A stretch of 64,000 nucleotides of DNA from Lates calcarifer (Eukaryota; Chordata; Actinopteri; Centropomidae), in NCBI RefSeq assembly GCF_001640805.2, contig NC_066856.1, forward strand, positions 5,202,713-5,266,712, read 5' to 3'. The position numbers were made by a program, and so were the translations under genes. Below, piece after piece: positions 28,501 through 38,281 of the stretch. The notes beneath the pieces were generated by a model. It had not been told where the DNA came from, did no database searches, and was given only the letters and a program-made list of their open reading frames with translations. Every line of letters begins with the position of its first letter. The stretch's first letter is position 1.

Positions 28501-31459
28501 CATAATCTTGGGCTCTAGGAAATTACAATGGGCATTTTTAATCTTTAAGATTTCTGATGATACATAGGCTAAATGATGAATCAGTAATTGAGAAGATAAT
28601 AGGATATGAATCGATTATTAAAGTAATCAGTTGTTTTATCCCTTCTTTCAGGAAATTCTAATTCTACGACATAGTGGCAGTGATTGAAAGCCAGAATTTA
28701 TCAGTAAATCTAATGCAGTACTTAAAATTCCAGCCATCTGGAATAAAATTTTGTCGCAACAGGCGAAAAAGCTTCAGCCCTGGTAGAAAAAAAAGGACAC
28801 TTGTTAGAATCCAGGTGAGGCAATCTGTCGGTGTAATCATTCTGAAAACATGACCAGCTTTGTACTAATGCATTAGTAGTTTTTTCTCATTCTGATGAAG
28901 CAGAATAGTGCTCAGTGCTGGCGGCAGCGTCAGTAATTGCAATGATGGGCAAATTTCAGAAAATGTGGGAATTAAAAATGTGAAAACATTGCTAACACCA
29001 TAATGAGTGAAGGCGAATTGACTGTAAGTGTAAAACCTAAAATGAAGTTCTACCACAGATGGGTATATCATGTATGAACTTGGTTAAACATAAAAGACAC
29101 TGCTGCACTGTATGTGAAGGATAGAAGATAGGATGGTACAGATTAGACAGATGCACATGTGTGAGTGTTTCCTGTCTAGTAGTAACATGTGCTGTGATGT
29201 CCCTCCAGCCTCAGAACATCCTGCTGACCAGCAGCTCTCCTCTGGGTGACATTAAGATTGTGGACTTTGGTCTGTCCAGGATGGTCTGCAGCCACCAGGA
29301 GCTCAGAGAGATTATGGGAACCCCGGAGTATGTTGGTGAGTCGCTGCTCAACCTCACTTCTACCACCTTTGAACTGATGTAGATCCGAATGTTAATGTAC
29401 ATGTTTGTGTTCATTGTTTCAGCTCCTGAGATTCTAAATTACGAACCCATAAGCACAGCAACAGATATGTGGTAAGGAAACTCTTTCTTTGTTCTGATGA
29501 GGAATGTCGTAAATTTAAGATAGATGCTGGACCTCTCTGTTTGTAGGGGTGTGGGTTTGTTTTGCTCATTGTAACAGTCAGTAGTGTCTCAGTTTTATAT
29601 CATCTGCTGGTAAAACTGTCACAGTTTCCCCCATAAACTTTATTCATAGTAGTCACAGTCACAGCTATAACCAGATGTTTCACTGAAGTTGCTGCTACAG
29701 CTTCTTTACCACCCTGAACTTTTGTGTGTAGAATTTGTTGTTTCTAACTTTGGCTCCCCCTAGTGGTCTGATCAGTAAAGAGTAAGAACTTGGGTAGAGG
29801 AGAATGTAGAGGATGCAACCCATTTAATATATCCATAATTAAAAGAAATATTTTTTCTCATTTTGTCTGTTTGTAATGTCTAAATCTTGGCAATAAAGAA
29901 GTCTTTACATCTCATGGATCTCTTTAACAATTCCTAGCAATTTATCTGTTCTCTTTAATCATTTACATGTTTTTTGCCACCATTATACATTTCATCTCTC
30001 ATTTTCTAGATCATTTGTTTTGAATATTGTAAATTAAAACATAAACTATTAAAACTATTCTTTAAAGTGATCAACCATACTGCAGTTACATAATGTACAA
30101 CCATAAAAATAGTTGTTTTTTTTAATTTGCTTCTCAGCAATAAACTCAAATACTGTGAAGAATTAGCAGCAAATATAACTCAAGTAACAATGAAAACCTA
30201 ATTTCAGTCATTATCACTCTTGATTTATGTTATTATTATTTTATTTCTTATTCATTTTATACTCTCGTTTACCTATACTTGCTACAGACACTATCTATGT
30301 ACACTGCTTACATTTGGGTTTTTATATGGATAGTTATTTATATATTGTAGGTTTTTTCTTCCTTTTATATCAGCCTTCCTTAACCGTGACTGCACTGTGC
30401 TCCACGTTGTGTGTTCAGGAGTATTGGTGTTTTGGCCTACGTGATGCTGACAGGGATCTCTCCGTTCCTGGGCGAGGACAAGCAGGAGACCTTTCTCAAC
30501 ATTTCCCAGCTCAACGTGAGCTACACAGAGGAGGAGCTGCAGCACCTGGACCAGGCCGCCCTGTCCTTCATCCAGACGCTGCTCCGCAAACAGCCACAGT
30601 CAGTCCATACCTCGCTTGTCCACACCTCACATAAACTCATGTGGCACTTTCTCAGGAAAAAAAGGCAGAGAAGAGAATGAGCAGACATTCACTTGCAAAC
30701 TGATTTTAATAATTTACTATCACAAAATGGCTGCCTGGGTAGGAGGAGGAAGTCATTCATTAATCTAAACTCTTATGGCTGAAGTGAGTAATGTGAAGAT
30801 ATTTAGGTTTTCTTAGGAACAGTGTCTCCTCTTCTTGTCATACTGGCAGATTACAGAGAGAAAAATAAATAGTGGTAATAGTTTATGGATATTTTCTATT
30901 CTCCCCAGTATATAGCAGTAATAGCATTTTTTGAGGTTTCTTTTAGTTTTCTTGATGGACAGAAACCTCACTTTGGTTTCCTTCTCTCTGTAATCAGTGT
31001 ATGTGTTTTAATGTAGCCAAATTCACCATTTCAATTGTTCCCTTTTACATATTTTTCTGCTGTCAGACAACAAAACAAGCATGAAATTTATATCTGATGC
31101 ATTTGTACATTTGAATTTGGTCATGGCTCATAAATATTAGATTGCTGAGCTGCAGACAGAGTCATTATTTTACGATCACATCATCGGACAAATGAATAAA
31201 CATGCAGGTTAATCACAGCCTTAAGTCTACACCAAACACTGTGTTTAACTATACTAAATTAAATATATACAGTATATTGTCTTTTTTTAAGTACAACTAA
31301 ATGTAGCAGTAGTTGTAGTAGTTGTACAAAAATTACACACTAAGATTTCAAAGAAGGTTGAGAACCCCTAACAGATGTTGAGGTTTACACGCCTTAGTTT
31401 CCTCACTTCTGGGCTACTTCAGTGTCTTGGTACAGTGATTGATGAGGCATTCCTACCAA

Positions 31460-31493
<34 letters not shown>

Positions 31494-31844
31494 GATCGAG
31501 CCACAGCAGAGCAGTGTCTCAAACACCCCTGGCTTCAGTCCTCAGAATCTCAGGAAACCCAGACGGTGGAGGAGAATCCCTCAGCAGAGGACCAGGAGGA
31601 ATCCACCACCACCAGCATCCCTGAACCTCCTGGCAGCGCAACCACAGCTGAGAAGGAGGAGGAGGAACGCCCAGTGACGGAGGAGCTGATAGTCATGGCT
31701 GCCTACACTCTGGGTCAGTGCCGCCAGTCCTCCACCTCAGAGAAGGAGGCTCTGGCTGCCGAGCAGAAGGCCATCTCCAAGCGCTTCAAGTTTGAGGAGC
31801 CTTTCAGTGCCCTGCAGGAGGTCCCTGGCGAGTTCATCTACTGA
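6536..31844 (+). CDS. stk17a: Serine/threonine kinase 17A (DRAK1), complete, 7 coding exons
   Basis: Joined exons 6536-6717, 18613-18825, 27813-27960, 29209-29335, 29423-29471, 30419-30598 and 31493-31844 total 1251 nt, giving 416 residues plus TGA (human STK17A has 414). All introns are GT-AG. The kinase domain spans roughly residues 51-314: glycine loop G60-R-G62 to V67, catalytic lysine K82, alpha-C glutamate E100, catalytic loop HLDLK with D179 and K181, DFG at 200-202, and APE at 224-226. The C-terminal tail carries an acidic Ser/Glu-rich linker, the EELIV...YTLGQCRQS block, a basic KRFKF patch at 396-400, and ends in PGEFIY. That tail distinguishes STK17A from STK17B. In mammals the enzyme is a DAPK-family, mainly nuclear kinase that autophosphorylates, phosphorylates myosin light chain and promotes apoptosis. 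HLDLK in place of HRDLK is normal for this family. The start is the first ATG after an in-frame TAG at 6503-6505. Confidence 0.97.
7157..7188 (+). repeat. (TA)n microsatellite
   Basis: A pure TA array of about 16 units in stk17a intron 1. Confidence 0.95.
7953..7983 (+). repeat. (TG)n microsatellite
   Basis: An uninterrupted TG array of about 15 units in stk17a intron 1, followed by a GA-rich tetranucleotide-like stretch (gagtgagtaagtgagtgg). Confidence 0.95.
13356..13402 (+). repeat. (AC)n microsatellite
   Basis: An uninterrupted AC array of about 23 units in stk17a intron 1, likely polymorphic. Confidence 0.95.
16988..17019 (+). repeat. T32 homopolymer
   Basis: A run of 32 T immediately 5' of a sense-oriented LINE-2-like remnant. 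It could be the complement of a poly(A) tail from a separate antisense retroelement insertion whose body is no longer recognisable. Confidence 0.9.
17040..17160 (+). mobile_element. LINE-2-like reverse transcriptase C-terminal remnant
   Basis: Reading in frame from 17078 gives LWNSLL, then a degraded stretch and [10 protein letters not shown]. This matches the recurrent C-terminal signature of fish L2-type ORF2 proteins (LWNSLP...S...FK..LKT.LF). A stop lies just upstream in the same frame (taa at 17075-17077). Only the last few dozen codons remain. Confidence 0.6.
17160..17405 (+). repeat. Dispersed teleost repeat family A, copy 1
   Basis: Recognisable blocks include tatctcaacagatactggatgg, cattcatggttcccagggga, attgctaaacattagcat and cacagagctgctagtatggc. 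The same blocks, in the same order or in reverse complement, occur at 37470-37710, 51290-52440 and 61378-61705. From memory this is an abundant percomorph interspersed repeat built of about 100-bp subunits. The copy is internally deleted. Confidence 0.6.
18613..18825 (+). CDS. stk17a: stk17a coding exon 2
   Basis: Encodes residues 61-131 plus two bases of F132. It completes the glycine loop (GKFAVV), and carries the catalytic lysine in AAK (K82), the [10 protein letters not shown] block and the alpha-C helix with E100 in HEIAVLEL. It ends in the hinge region (LVLEF). The acceptor cag precedes 18613 and the donor is gtgagt at 18826; phase 2 at both ends. Confidence 0.96.
19480..19526 (+). repeat. 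Compound (CA)n microsatellite
   Basis: Three CA arrays separated by single extra C insertions (cacacc interruptions). It lies in stk17a intron 2. Confidence 0.93.
20232..20357 (+). repeat. AT-rich simple repeats (GATAAT/ATT types)
   Basis: An imperfect TGATAA/TGATAATAAA array at about 20240-20280 is followed 50 bp later by a pure (ATT)n array at about 20333-20357. Confidence 0.85.
21300..21620 (+). repeat. Purine-rich tract with G-quadruplex motif
   Basis: The + strand is strongly G/A-biased for about 300 bp. At 21414-21435 five G-runs of at least three G are separated by single A residues, a canonical short-loop G4 motif. It lies on the sense strand, so the stk17a pre-mRNA carries it in intron 2. 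Confidence 0.8.
22160..22235 (+). mobile_element. Possible mariner-like terminal fragment
   Basis: The phrase cgagggggcttcaaaaagtt at 22164-22183, followed by tgtggaaaaag, resembles the terminal inverted repeat of some mariner elements as I remember them. I could not find a matching inverted end or a transposase, so this is at best a solo end or a very decayed copy. Confidence 0.3.
24100..24960 (+). mobile_element. LINE-2-like 3' end, degraded
   Basis: At about 24156-24200 an in-frame reading gives [13 protein letters not shown], the C-terminal signature of L2/CR1-type reverse transcriptases, after which stops and frame changes intervene. About 650 bp downstream, the phrase tttgtaaagcactttaaattgc and repeated gtataaggt at 24888-24930 resemble the 3'UTR tail motif of such elements. 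The block is sense-oriented relative to stk17a and non-functional. Confidence 0.55.
27538..27690 (+). repeat. Dispersed teleost repeat next to stk17a exon 3
   Basis: Blocks ggtttcctcccacagttcaaa, acatgcaggttaggtta and gactggtgacctgtccagg occur in the order of a very common fish repeat, recalled from memory. It ends only about 120 bp before the exon 3 acceptor. Confidence 0.55.
27813..27960 (+). CDS. stk17a: stk17a coding exon 3
   Basis: Encodes from the last base of F132 to K181. It includes the AAGGEIF hinge/alpha-D segment, the [10 protein letters not shown] helix and the catalytic loop HLDLK with D179 and K181. The acceptor is cag before 27813; the donor gtcagt follows at 27961 in phase 0. 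Confidence 0.96.
27961..29208 (+). other. stk17a: stk17a intron 3 (1,248 bp)
   Basis: AT-rich, with no exon or recognisable mobile element visible. Confidence 0.85.
29209..29335 (+). CDS. stk17a: stk17a coding exon 4
   Basis: Encodes residues 182-223 plus one base of A224: [15 protein letters not shown] with the DFG aspartate D200, the activation loop and GTPEYV. The acceptor is ccag before 29209; the donor gtgagt follows at 29336, phase 1. Confidence 0.96.
29423..29471 (+). CDS. stk17a: stk17a coding exon 5 (49 nt)
   Basis: A very short exon encoding A224 (last two bases) to the first two bases of W240: [16 protein letters not shown]. It completes the APE motif and the alpha-F start. It is bounded by ttcag and gtaagg. 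The 87-bp intron before it is the shortest in the gene. Confidence 0.95.
29472..30418 (+). other. stk17a: stk17a intron 5 (947 bp)
   Basis: AT-rich; no exon or recognisable element visible. Confidence 0.85.
30419..30598 (+). CDS. stk17a: stk17a coding exon 6
   Basis: Encodes W240 (last base) to the first two bases of Q300: [28 protein letters not shown] and the helical [12 protein letters not shown] segment. It is markedly GC-richer than its introns. The acceptor ttcag precedes it; the donor is gtcagt at 30599, phase 2. If intron 6 were retained, translation would end at a TGA near 30678-30680. Confidence 0.96.
30599..31492 (+). other. stk17a: stk17a intron 6 (894 bp)
   Basis: AT-rich, ending in a (TG)13 array and T4 directly before the acceptor cag. 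No other feature seen. Confidence 0.85.
31460..31490 (+). promoter_or_regulatory. stk17a: (TG)13-T4 tract at the exon 7 3' splice site
   Basis: Thirteen TG units at 31460-31485 run straight into four T and cag, leaving only a 5-nt conventional pyrimidine stretch before the acceptor at 31491-31492. In the RNA this is a (UG)n array, a known high-affinity ligand class of TDP-43. Confidence 0.75.
31493..31844 (+). CDS. stk17a: stk17a terminal coding exon 7
   Basis: Encodes Q300 (last base) to Y416 and TGA at 31842-31844. It begins with [14 protein letters not shown] (subdomain XI), then a Glu/Ser/Thr-rich linker of low conservation. It closes with [29 protein letters not shown] and VPGEFIY, shared with mammalian STK17A. 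The basic KRFKF segment may assist nuclear localisation. Confidence 0.96.
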
Positions 31845-32619
31845 TGCATGCACTACCAACCTCTGAGGAGGAAAAGTCAGTGGTGTCACGGTAACGAAAG
31901 GAATAAACCTGCTTATTCAAACTCCCCTCCATATATACTTTATGTGTATAATCAGATGCTGTTGCACAGTCAAACTGATTTTATTTAAGAAGCTGGATTT
32001 TAAGTGCATTTTTAAGTACCTACTCACATATATTCCCCATAATGCATCACCTTGCTTGATACCCACATGCCCATGTCCTAACACAGCTACAGTAGGTCTA
32101 TGTCACTTTTATTTCATTTGGTTTGCTGTTGTACTTTCCCCCTGAATAACTGGCCAAATGTAGGTGTGACAGGTGTGAGATATTTCCACACACTACTGTA
32201 ACTTTGGAAATTGAATTCTGAGGTTGTTTTCCCAGACTGACTCTCAACAATAAAGCAGGGAGAAATCCATCACAGAAGAGGCAGAGAGACACAGGCTGAA
32301 TCCAAATATCCACCCAGTTTAGATGTCACTTCAGTAGATGCCATGGATGTCACTAGTTCCTCTGGAGCTTTTGACCATGTGATATGATCTTTCTCAGCAG
32401 ATGTCTGTTTTGGACAGAACACCATAAGAAAAAATGTAATTTGAACTTAAACTTTGGATTCAGTGACAACAACTGCTGAGAAAGATTGTGTAGTTCAACC
32501 AAAAGCTCCTGAACAAATACTACACTGACCTTGTGGCTTCAAATAAACAACAACACATACATATTGTTAAATTGTGTCTATTTTTTTATGATCATTATTT
32601 TTGTGTCACATCCATGGGG

Positions 32620-33110
32620 CTTAAAATGTAATAGTCAGTCTGCTGAAGTCTACATCCACAGCAGAGTCTCTAGAAGCCTCTGGACATCTGAGTCTGCAAA
32701 TGCAGGGGAATTTGGACATTTGGATTCAACCAGAGATAAACCCGGAGGAGCAGAAAATAGAACAGAGAGCAGAGCCACAAAACAGACTGATCAACATGTT
32801 GGTTCAGTTTCAGTGTTAAGCCTCAGAAATCTACAGACAGCAGGGCACAGATATGGAGAGCTTTTACACACACAGTGATGTCACTTGAGTTAGTGTTGTC
32901 TGAAGATCACAAGGTTGAAAATGAAGAAAAACTGAGGGTGGAGTAGTATGTGACATCACCTTTTTCCAGCTGAGCCCCCCCCCACAGATAAAAACAGAAA
33001 TCCCTGATGTGAGATGAACACTTCCATTTTTGAAACATAAAATGTTGTGTTGGACTTGTCAGCCAATCAGAACAGAGAATTCTTAGTGGTCATGGTATAA
33101 GATACAATGT
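32620..33110. repeat. Possible dispersed repeat in the stk17a 3' flank
   Basis: The segment contains gtgatgtcacttgagttagtgt at about 32876-32897. The phrase gtgatgtcacttgagt recurs near 2126-2141, upstream of the gene, suggesting both derive from one interspersed family. A C9 run lies at about 32977-32985. Assignment is tentative. Confidence 0.35.
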
Positions 33111-34014
33111 CAGGCTTCAGTCTTAATTATCAGACTTACACTGAAATGAAACCATCATATTTTGATGACAGGGCTAAATGCATTCTGAGAAATACAATAT
33201 CACTGAATAGAAAAACACAAGTAAGGTTGAAGGAAACTAACAAACTCCTGCCACTGATACCAGATACTATGAAAAGTACAACTCCTCTTCTTAGTGTATT
33301 GATAGCTCTGGAGAGGTGTAGGCTAATACTGACAGTTCCACTTTACCAGGTGGAAATCTCTCTACAGTATGCAAAAACTGTGTATATAGCACAAATACAG
33401 TTCCAGTCATCATATATGTGCATGTGTACTGATGACTGACGTGGTTTGTAGTTGGGACTGTTTGTCGCACTTATTACAAAACAGTGAGAAGAAACTCTTC
33501 TCATTTCTTTTTCATGATTTTTGAATTCAGAAGCCAAATCTGTGTTGATTCCTGTCCATTTCCTTGTGTTTGCTGCTTTCCTCTGAACAGAACCAGCTGC
33601 TCGATCCTCTTTGTATCTTCTCTTTATTTTGTATTTGGTGCCATGCTTGGAGATAATATTTGATTATTTTAAGCTCTTGCTGCTTTTATTTCAGGTGTTT
33701 CTGTGTAATATTGCAAATATCTCTGAGACAGAAATTTGGAGTTTTTCTAATTCTGTGTAATGATGCAAATTTTGTCGTTTTTAAGACGTATATACTGTTT
33801 AAAGAGCCATGTCACATATTCCTCTCACATTAAGGACTGACCTTCCCAGGGATCTAGTCTCTCTGAAGCAATAAAGACAAACCAGTTTAAACTTATACAT
33901 GTAGACAGCAAGCACTCTAGACTTCCACTGGGTCTGTACTGTAAATTTGTGTCTATGAAACAATAAGCTCTGTTACTATGGGAACAGATTTGTACATGAA
34001 TGTCCCCTACTGTA

Positions 34015-34020
34015 AATAAA
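34015..34020 (+). terminator. stk17a: Candidate distal poly(A) signal of stk17a
   Basis: A canonical AATAAA followed after about 30 bp by a T/GT-rich downstream element. Earlier signals could give shorter isoforms. Confidence 0.45.
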
Positions 34021-34429
34021 CATTTCAAAAGCGTGTTGAGCACTGTACTTGTTTTGGAGTGAGCAGATGCAATTGGGGTCGTTATGAGGCAGGTACTTTT
34101 TAAAAGCTTTTTACATTTTCCCTGTTTTTCAAACATGGCCGACATGGTTATCAGGTTAAATTGATCCAGTTAATTCTCATCTCTCTCTGTTGTTAATCTT
34201 TGATGAAATTGAACTCAAATAACAATGTGTTCTCACTTTGAAATAAAGGGAACATGAGTATAGAGATCATGTGAATGTGAATCACTATCATTTGATCGTA
34301 CTGATAATTGGCTGACATGGCCGGCCATGTTGTCTGTGTGGCAGTTGCTTCATCTGATCAATTACAAATGAGGGAACCTTTTTGGAAGACTTTACAAAAG
34401 TGCAATAAAACAAACTGAAATGGGAAGGG

Positions 34430-34720
34430 CCCTGTCACAGCTCCGGCTGTGACTTTAAGGGTCTCCAGTGTTTCCTGTTTGTCTTTGTGTTTTTTTTCCC
34501 CAGTCTCCTCCCCGTTGTGTGTCTGTCTGTGTCTCTTTTGGCAGAGGTAGGGCGCAGCTAGTGGCGATCTGACTCACCTGTTCCTCATTCCCTCTTCAAC
34601 TGCAGTACACGTACGCTGGTTTCACCTCCACTCGCTGCCACAAAGTCTGCTCACCCTTCGTGGTAACTTGTGGCCAGTCTTCTTGTGCTTCCAGGTGAAT
34701 TTCCTAGTGTTAGTTTCTTC
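34430..34720 (+). repeat. CT-rich dispersed repeat with terminal hairpin
   Basis: It starts with an 8-bp perfect hairpin (gtcacagc-tccg-gctgtgac, 34434-34453). It continues as CT-rich sequence with gactcacctgttcctcattcc and similar phrases typical, from memory, of a fish non-autonomous element. A second related-looking block at 60430-60790 also ends in gctgtgac. Confidence 0.4.
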
Positions 34721-36763
34721 TAGTGTGTGTAACCAAAAGCAACATTTTAGAGATTGAACTGATTGACCATAATTTACCTTTACCTTACAAGATAAATTCA
34801 AATGTAATTGCTTTTATTCAACAGTATGCAAAACTTATGATGCACATTTCTGCACGCACATTCACAGCATCCACTGTGAATTTGGTAGATGACCAGGAGT
34901 CAGTGGAAGAAAGGAGGAGGAGCGAGGAGCTAACAGGAGCTATCTCAGAGGATCACCTTTGAAAAGAAACAATCTCCACCACAGTTTGACCACCAACTGA
35001 TCAACTCCATCTGCTGGAGAAGACCATGAGATGTGGCTGAAAGCTCCGGTAAGTGAACCTTGTGCTAAGAAGTTGATGTCAAAGTTACTACTGATGATGG
35101 ACTTTAAAGTTAATTCAGGATATTATTTTTAATCTGATCTCTTTATTACTGGGGAGTGGGGCTTATTGATCGTAGTCTGTGTTAATTATAAGTCAGTAAA
35201 TTCATTAACCTGGAAAAGGACATGTTTTTATAAACCATATCTCTTCACATATTGCTGAGCTGCATCATTAACTCAAGTGACCACTAGATGGCAGCAATGG
35301 TTCTCAAATTCGAGGCCTTGTGGAGGAAAGGATCATATTGCTCAGAGCATTCCTTAACAAAATCAATAACTGATCTTTTGAGTGCCTGTGTAGCTTGTCT
35401 TAGAGAAGAGAAAACTTTTATTATCCCCTATTAAGAAATAAGTTTATTGAAACTGCAAGTGCTTCTGGCATAAATTTAAAGCAAAGTGAATAAATGAGAG
35501 TAAATAGGATGTTGATTATAAAATACAGAAAAAACACATTTGTTTTTATCTACAGAATATCAGCTCAACACTCTCTTCTATTTTTACACTGGATGAAGGA
35601 AATTAAGCAGAGCGCTGTGCTGCCTTCCTGAAACACTTCCTGCTGGGAGCAGCTCTGTGCAGATGCACGCTGCTCGGCAACTGAGTGGTGCTGCTCAGGG
35701 GTATGAATGAATAAATGTTACTCACAAGTTTCCTTTAGACCATTTTCCCAGTGGTTTTGAGATGCAACCTGGTGACTTTCTTTATACATGTTCAATATTT
35801 AACGTCTGAAACAAAATGCGTGTACCTTCTCTAAGAAACTTAATGCACAGTATGTATGGATTGGTCAGTAGAAGGGATATGAAGAGGCAGACGCACAGAC
35901 AGATGCTGGGAGCTATGTACATTAATTCTTGTTTTATAGTGTAACTTATTCATTAACACTATATGGTGTCAAGTATATAGCTACTGAATAAACTTGACAC
36001 CAATTACCCTCCTGTGTCATGAAGCTCCGTCTTGGGAGCACACCCACACACAGTGTTAGCAGGATGACAGTAGGCATTAGTCAGCGTCTGTCCCCTGACA
36101 ACACTGTGGTTCATTAGTAGAAAAAAGCTGCTGTTACAGTACAAGACCTAAGAGTAAGATGCTTTTTATGATACACAGCCAATGTATAATAAACCCATGA
36201 CTTGTAAATCTGGTCCCAAGTTGATTCAACTGTGTACAGATATTCAAAAATAACCCACACTGCTTATGATGTTTGCAGATACAGGTTGTATAGAAATTAA
36301 TGTGAGTTTGGCATCTTTCATATTATTCTGGTGTTTGTTTAAACAATAGACCAATACTAATGAATATAGCTGTAGTCTATTAATTGCTTTGTCTACTGAT
36401 GGTGCGGAGCTGGTAGCAGTGTGGATGTTCTTTTGATAAAACAGAAAACTTCCACATTACATACAGTCATTTGATCCATTGTCCATGTAAAAAATACTAA
36501 TTAGTGCAGTTTTAATATGTGGACCTCAAGTGTCAGAGAGTTGGACTGATGTGGACTGATGTTCAGAGTTTTCAGATACATGTCAGTTAACTACTGTACC
36601 AAGTTTAATTTTTACTAAGCCAGCTTGATATATAGCATCAAAATTCATAGGACTAGATTCTGTTTTTTTTTGTGGTTTAGACTAATAAATGAGTACATTT
36701 TTTACAGTACACACAAACATGTCCTGGTGCAGTTTTAATGTTTCCAGGGAGGCTAGACTGAAT

Positions 36764-36784
36764 CAGCAGCAGCAGCAGCAGCAA
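36764..36784 (+). repeat. (CAG)n trinucleotide repeat
   Basis: Seven tandem cag/gca units in the stk17a-vopp1 intergenic region. No gene is assigned to it. Confidence 0.85.
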
Positions 36785-37469
36785 CTGAAGTACACATACA
36801 ACAACACAACATCCACAGAGACCAACAGGCAGCCTCAGATAGAAAGTGAGTGTAGAAACAGTAATATCAAACTGAGGTTGAATCAGCTTAATAACAGGGC
36901 GAACTGAAAACACAGATGAGCCTGAAGGCCGTAAACAATCCACAACAGAAGAGTGGCACGGGGGAATTTGAGAGGCGAGAGCACAAAACGAGTCACCAGC
37001 AGAGAGAAGTGGAGCTGCTGGGGAGGAAAACAAATCTCTACCCAGATGGACACAGCTCATACAGATAAATTTCCACCTGCTTTTACTCACCTGAGTATCA
37101 TTGCTGGTCTGGAAACCAGCAGGTATTATTGATTGATTTAACCATTCAGTTAGCATCTGATAGTTCCATTATAATTATCATTTTTGCCTTCATTGTGTTG
37201 TATTTTAATCATCTTCCAGGAGACTTTTGCAGCATTGCCACTGCTGTATTTTCCACATTTCAGTCACATGTCATTGGTCAGTGCATTCTTGCTTTGTACC
37301 ATAGCAACACAACATCCTGATTCTTAACTCTAATTGGCTGAAGGGTGTGCTACATTTTCAGATCACTGCACAGCTCTGATGTAGCGGCCTCATCAGCATT
37401 CTGGGTGCTCATAGCCAGAGAGCAACTGGTTTCAGCTTTGCCACGGACAACAGGCTGCTGGGAATGTCA

Positions 37470-37710
37470 TTTGTTTTCCAGGTATTTGGTGGCAATCCAA
37501 AATACTGGACAGATTAAAGATTCGAACCAGATGATAGCACAAGATGAAAAGTAAGGTGTAATTCATCCAGAATGGAGCATGGATGCCTGGAACAAGTTTC
37601 ACAGCAGTCCATCCAGTAGTTGTTGTTACAGTCTGACCAATGCAGTAGACTGACAGACTCATAGACCAACATTGCTGTTGCTACAGCCATGCTGCTAGCT
37701 TGGCCAAATA
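37470..37710 (-). repeat. Dispersed teleost repeat family A, copy 2 (inverted)
   Basis: The reverse complement carries the same ordered blocks as the copies at 17160-17405, 51290-52440 and 61378-61705. On the + strand these read gatgatagcacaagatgaaaag, gcagtccatccagtagttgttg and tagccatgctgctagc (with gct acagccatgctgctagc at about 37682-37699). It is oriented opposite to the genes. Confidence 0.55.
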
Positions 37711-37911
37711 AATTTATTACCCAAAAATATGAAATAATAAACATATACAGCTGTGGTATAAGTAAGATAATTGAAACTTGAGACTGAATGTCTAACTAGT
37801 CCTTTAAGTTTTACTAAATTAATTTACTTGGTCTCTGTACTTGATTAACTGCACATCTCCACACTGAAAAGGTAACTGTCAAATCTTGATAAATGAATAC
37901 GTACAGCATTA

Positions 37912-37945
37912 CAGGGCAGCTGTGGCTCAGGAGGGTCCCCAGGAA
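37912..37945 (+). repeat. Possible tRNA-SINE-like head fragment
   Basis: The phrase cagctgtggctcaggagg at 37917-37934 resembles the first, box-A-containing part of a common fish short repeat recalled from memory. The box B part is absent, so only a stub remains if the match is real. Confidence 0.3.
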
Positions 37946-38212
37946 AATCTGAGGAGTTGTGAGAGGATTCCTGGGAGAGAAAAGAGCCAAAAACACAGTG
38001 CTGAAGCTTTTTTTCTATAATTCTTGTTTTTGTTAGAAACATTTATATTTGAACCTCTTTTGGCCTCAAACAGCTATTCAAATTAATATAAAAAGTTTAG
38101 AGAGGAGATATCTCTTTGGTAAATCTGCTAAAAACACCTAGACAGCTGCTATCTCCTTCAGTGCTAGGTGAGAGTTCTCCAGGAGGCACCATTCACACCT
38201 GCTCAATCAGGT

Positions 38213-38281
38213 GTATATACTATTCAGGAATAACATTGAAACCGATAACTCTGATTTTAATGTTGTGGCTGATAGGTGTAG
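38213..38281. mobile_element. Short non-autonomous DNA transposon (MITE-like)
   Basis: The left end (tatactattcaggaataacatt) and the right end (taatgttgtggctgataggtgta) are imperfect inverted repeats, about 18 of 26 positions pairing. From memory these match the ends of a widespread Tc1/mariner-type fish element whose TIR contains tcagccacaacattaa. The interior is only about 20 bp, so this is a solo, internally deleted copy. Confidence 0.5.

Larger units (their letters stand above)
31845..34040 (+). other. stk17a: Probable stk17a 3'UTR
   Basis: AATAAA signals occur at 31902-31907, 32249-32254, 33870-33875 and 34015-34020. The last is the best placed, with a GT-rich stretch (tgttttggagtg) about 30 bp downstream. 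The part at 32600-33110 looks repeat-derived. The exact end needs transcript data. Confidence 0.45.

Noticed and set aside
30227..30634. 135-codon plus-strand open frame over stk17a exon 6
   Set aside because: It is an alternative frame of exon 6 joined to intron sequence; the splice-consistent frame gives the conserved kinase segment.
31375..31677. Plus-strand open frames running through the TG array into exon 7
   Set aside because: Two are out of frame with the kinase tail. The third, 31461-31844, is the true exon 7 frame falsely extended through the TG repeat.
36677..37156. 159-codon minus-strand open frame, among the longest in the window outside the known genes
   Set aside because: Its Leu run comes from the (CAG)n repeat, it overlaps repeat-like DNA, and no domain or splice-consistent extension is recognisable.
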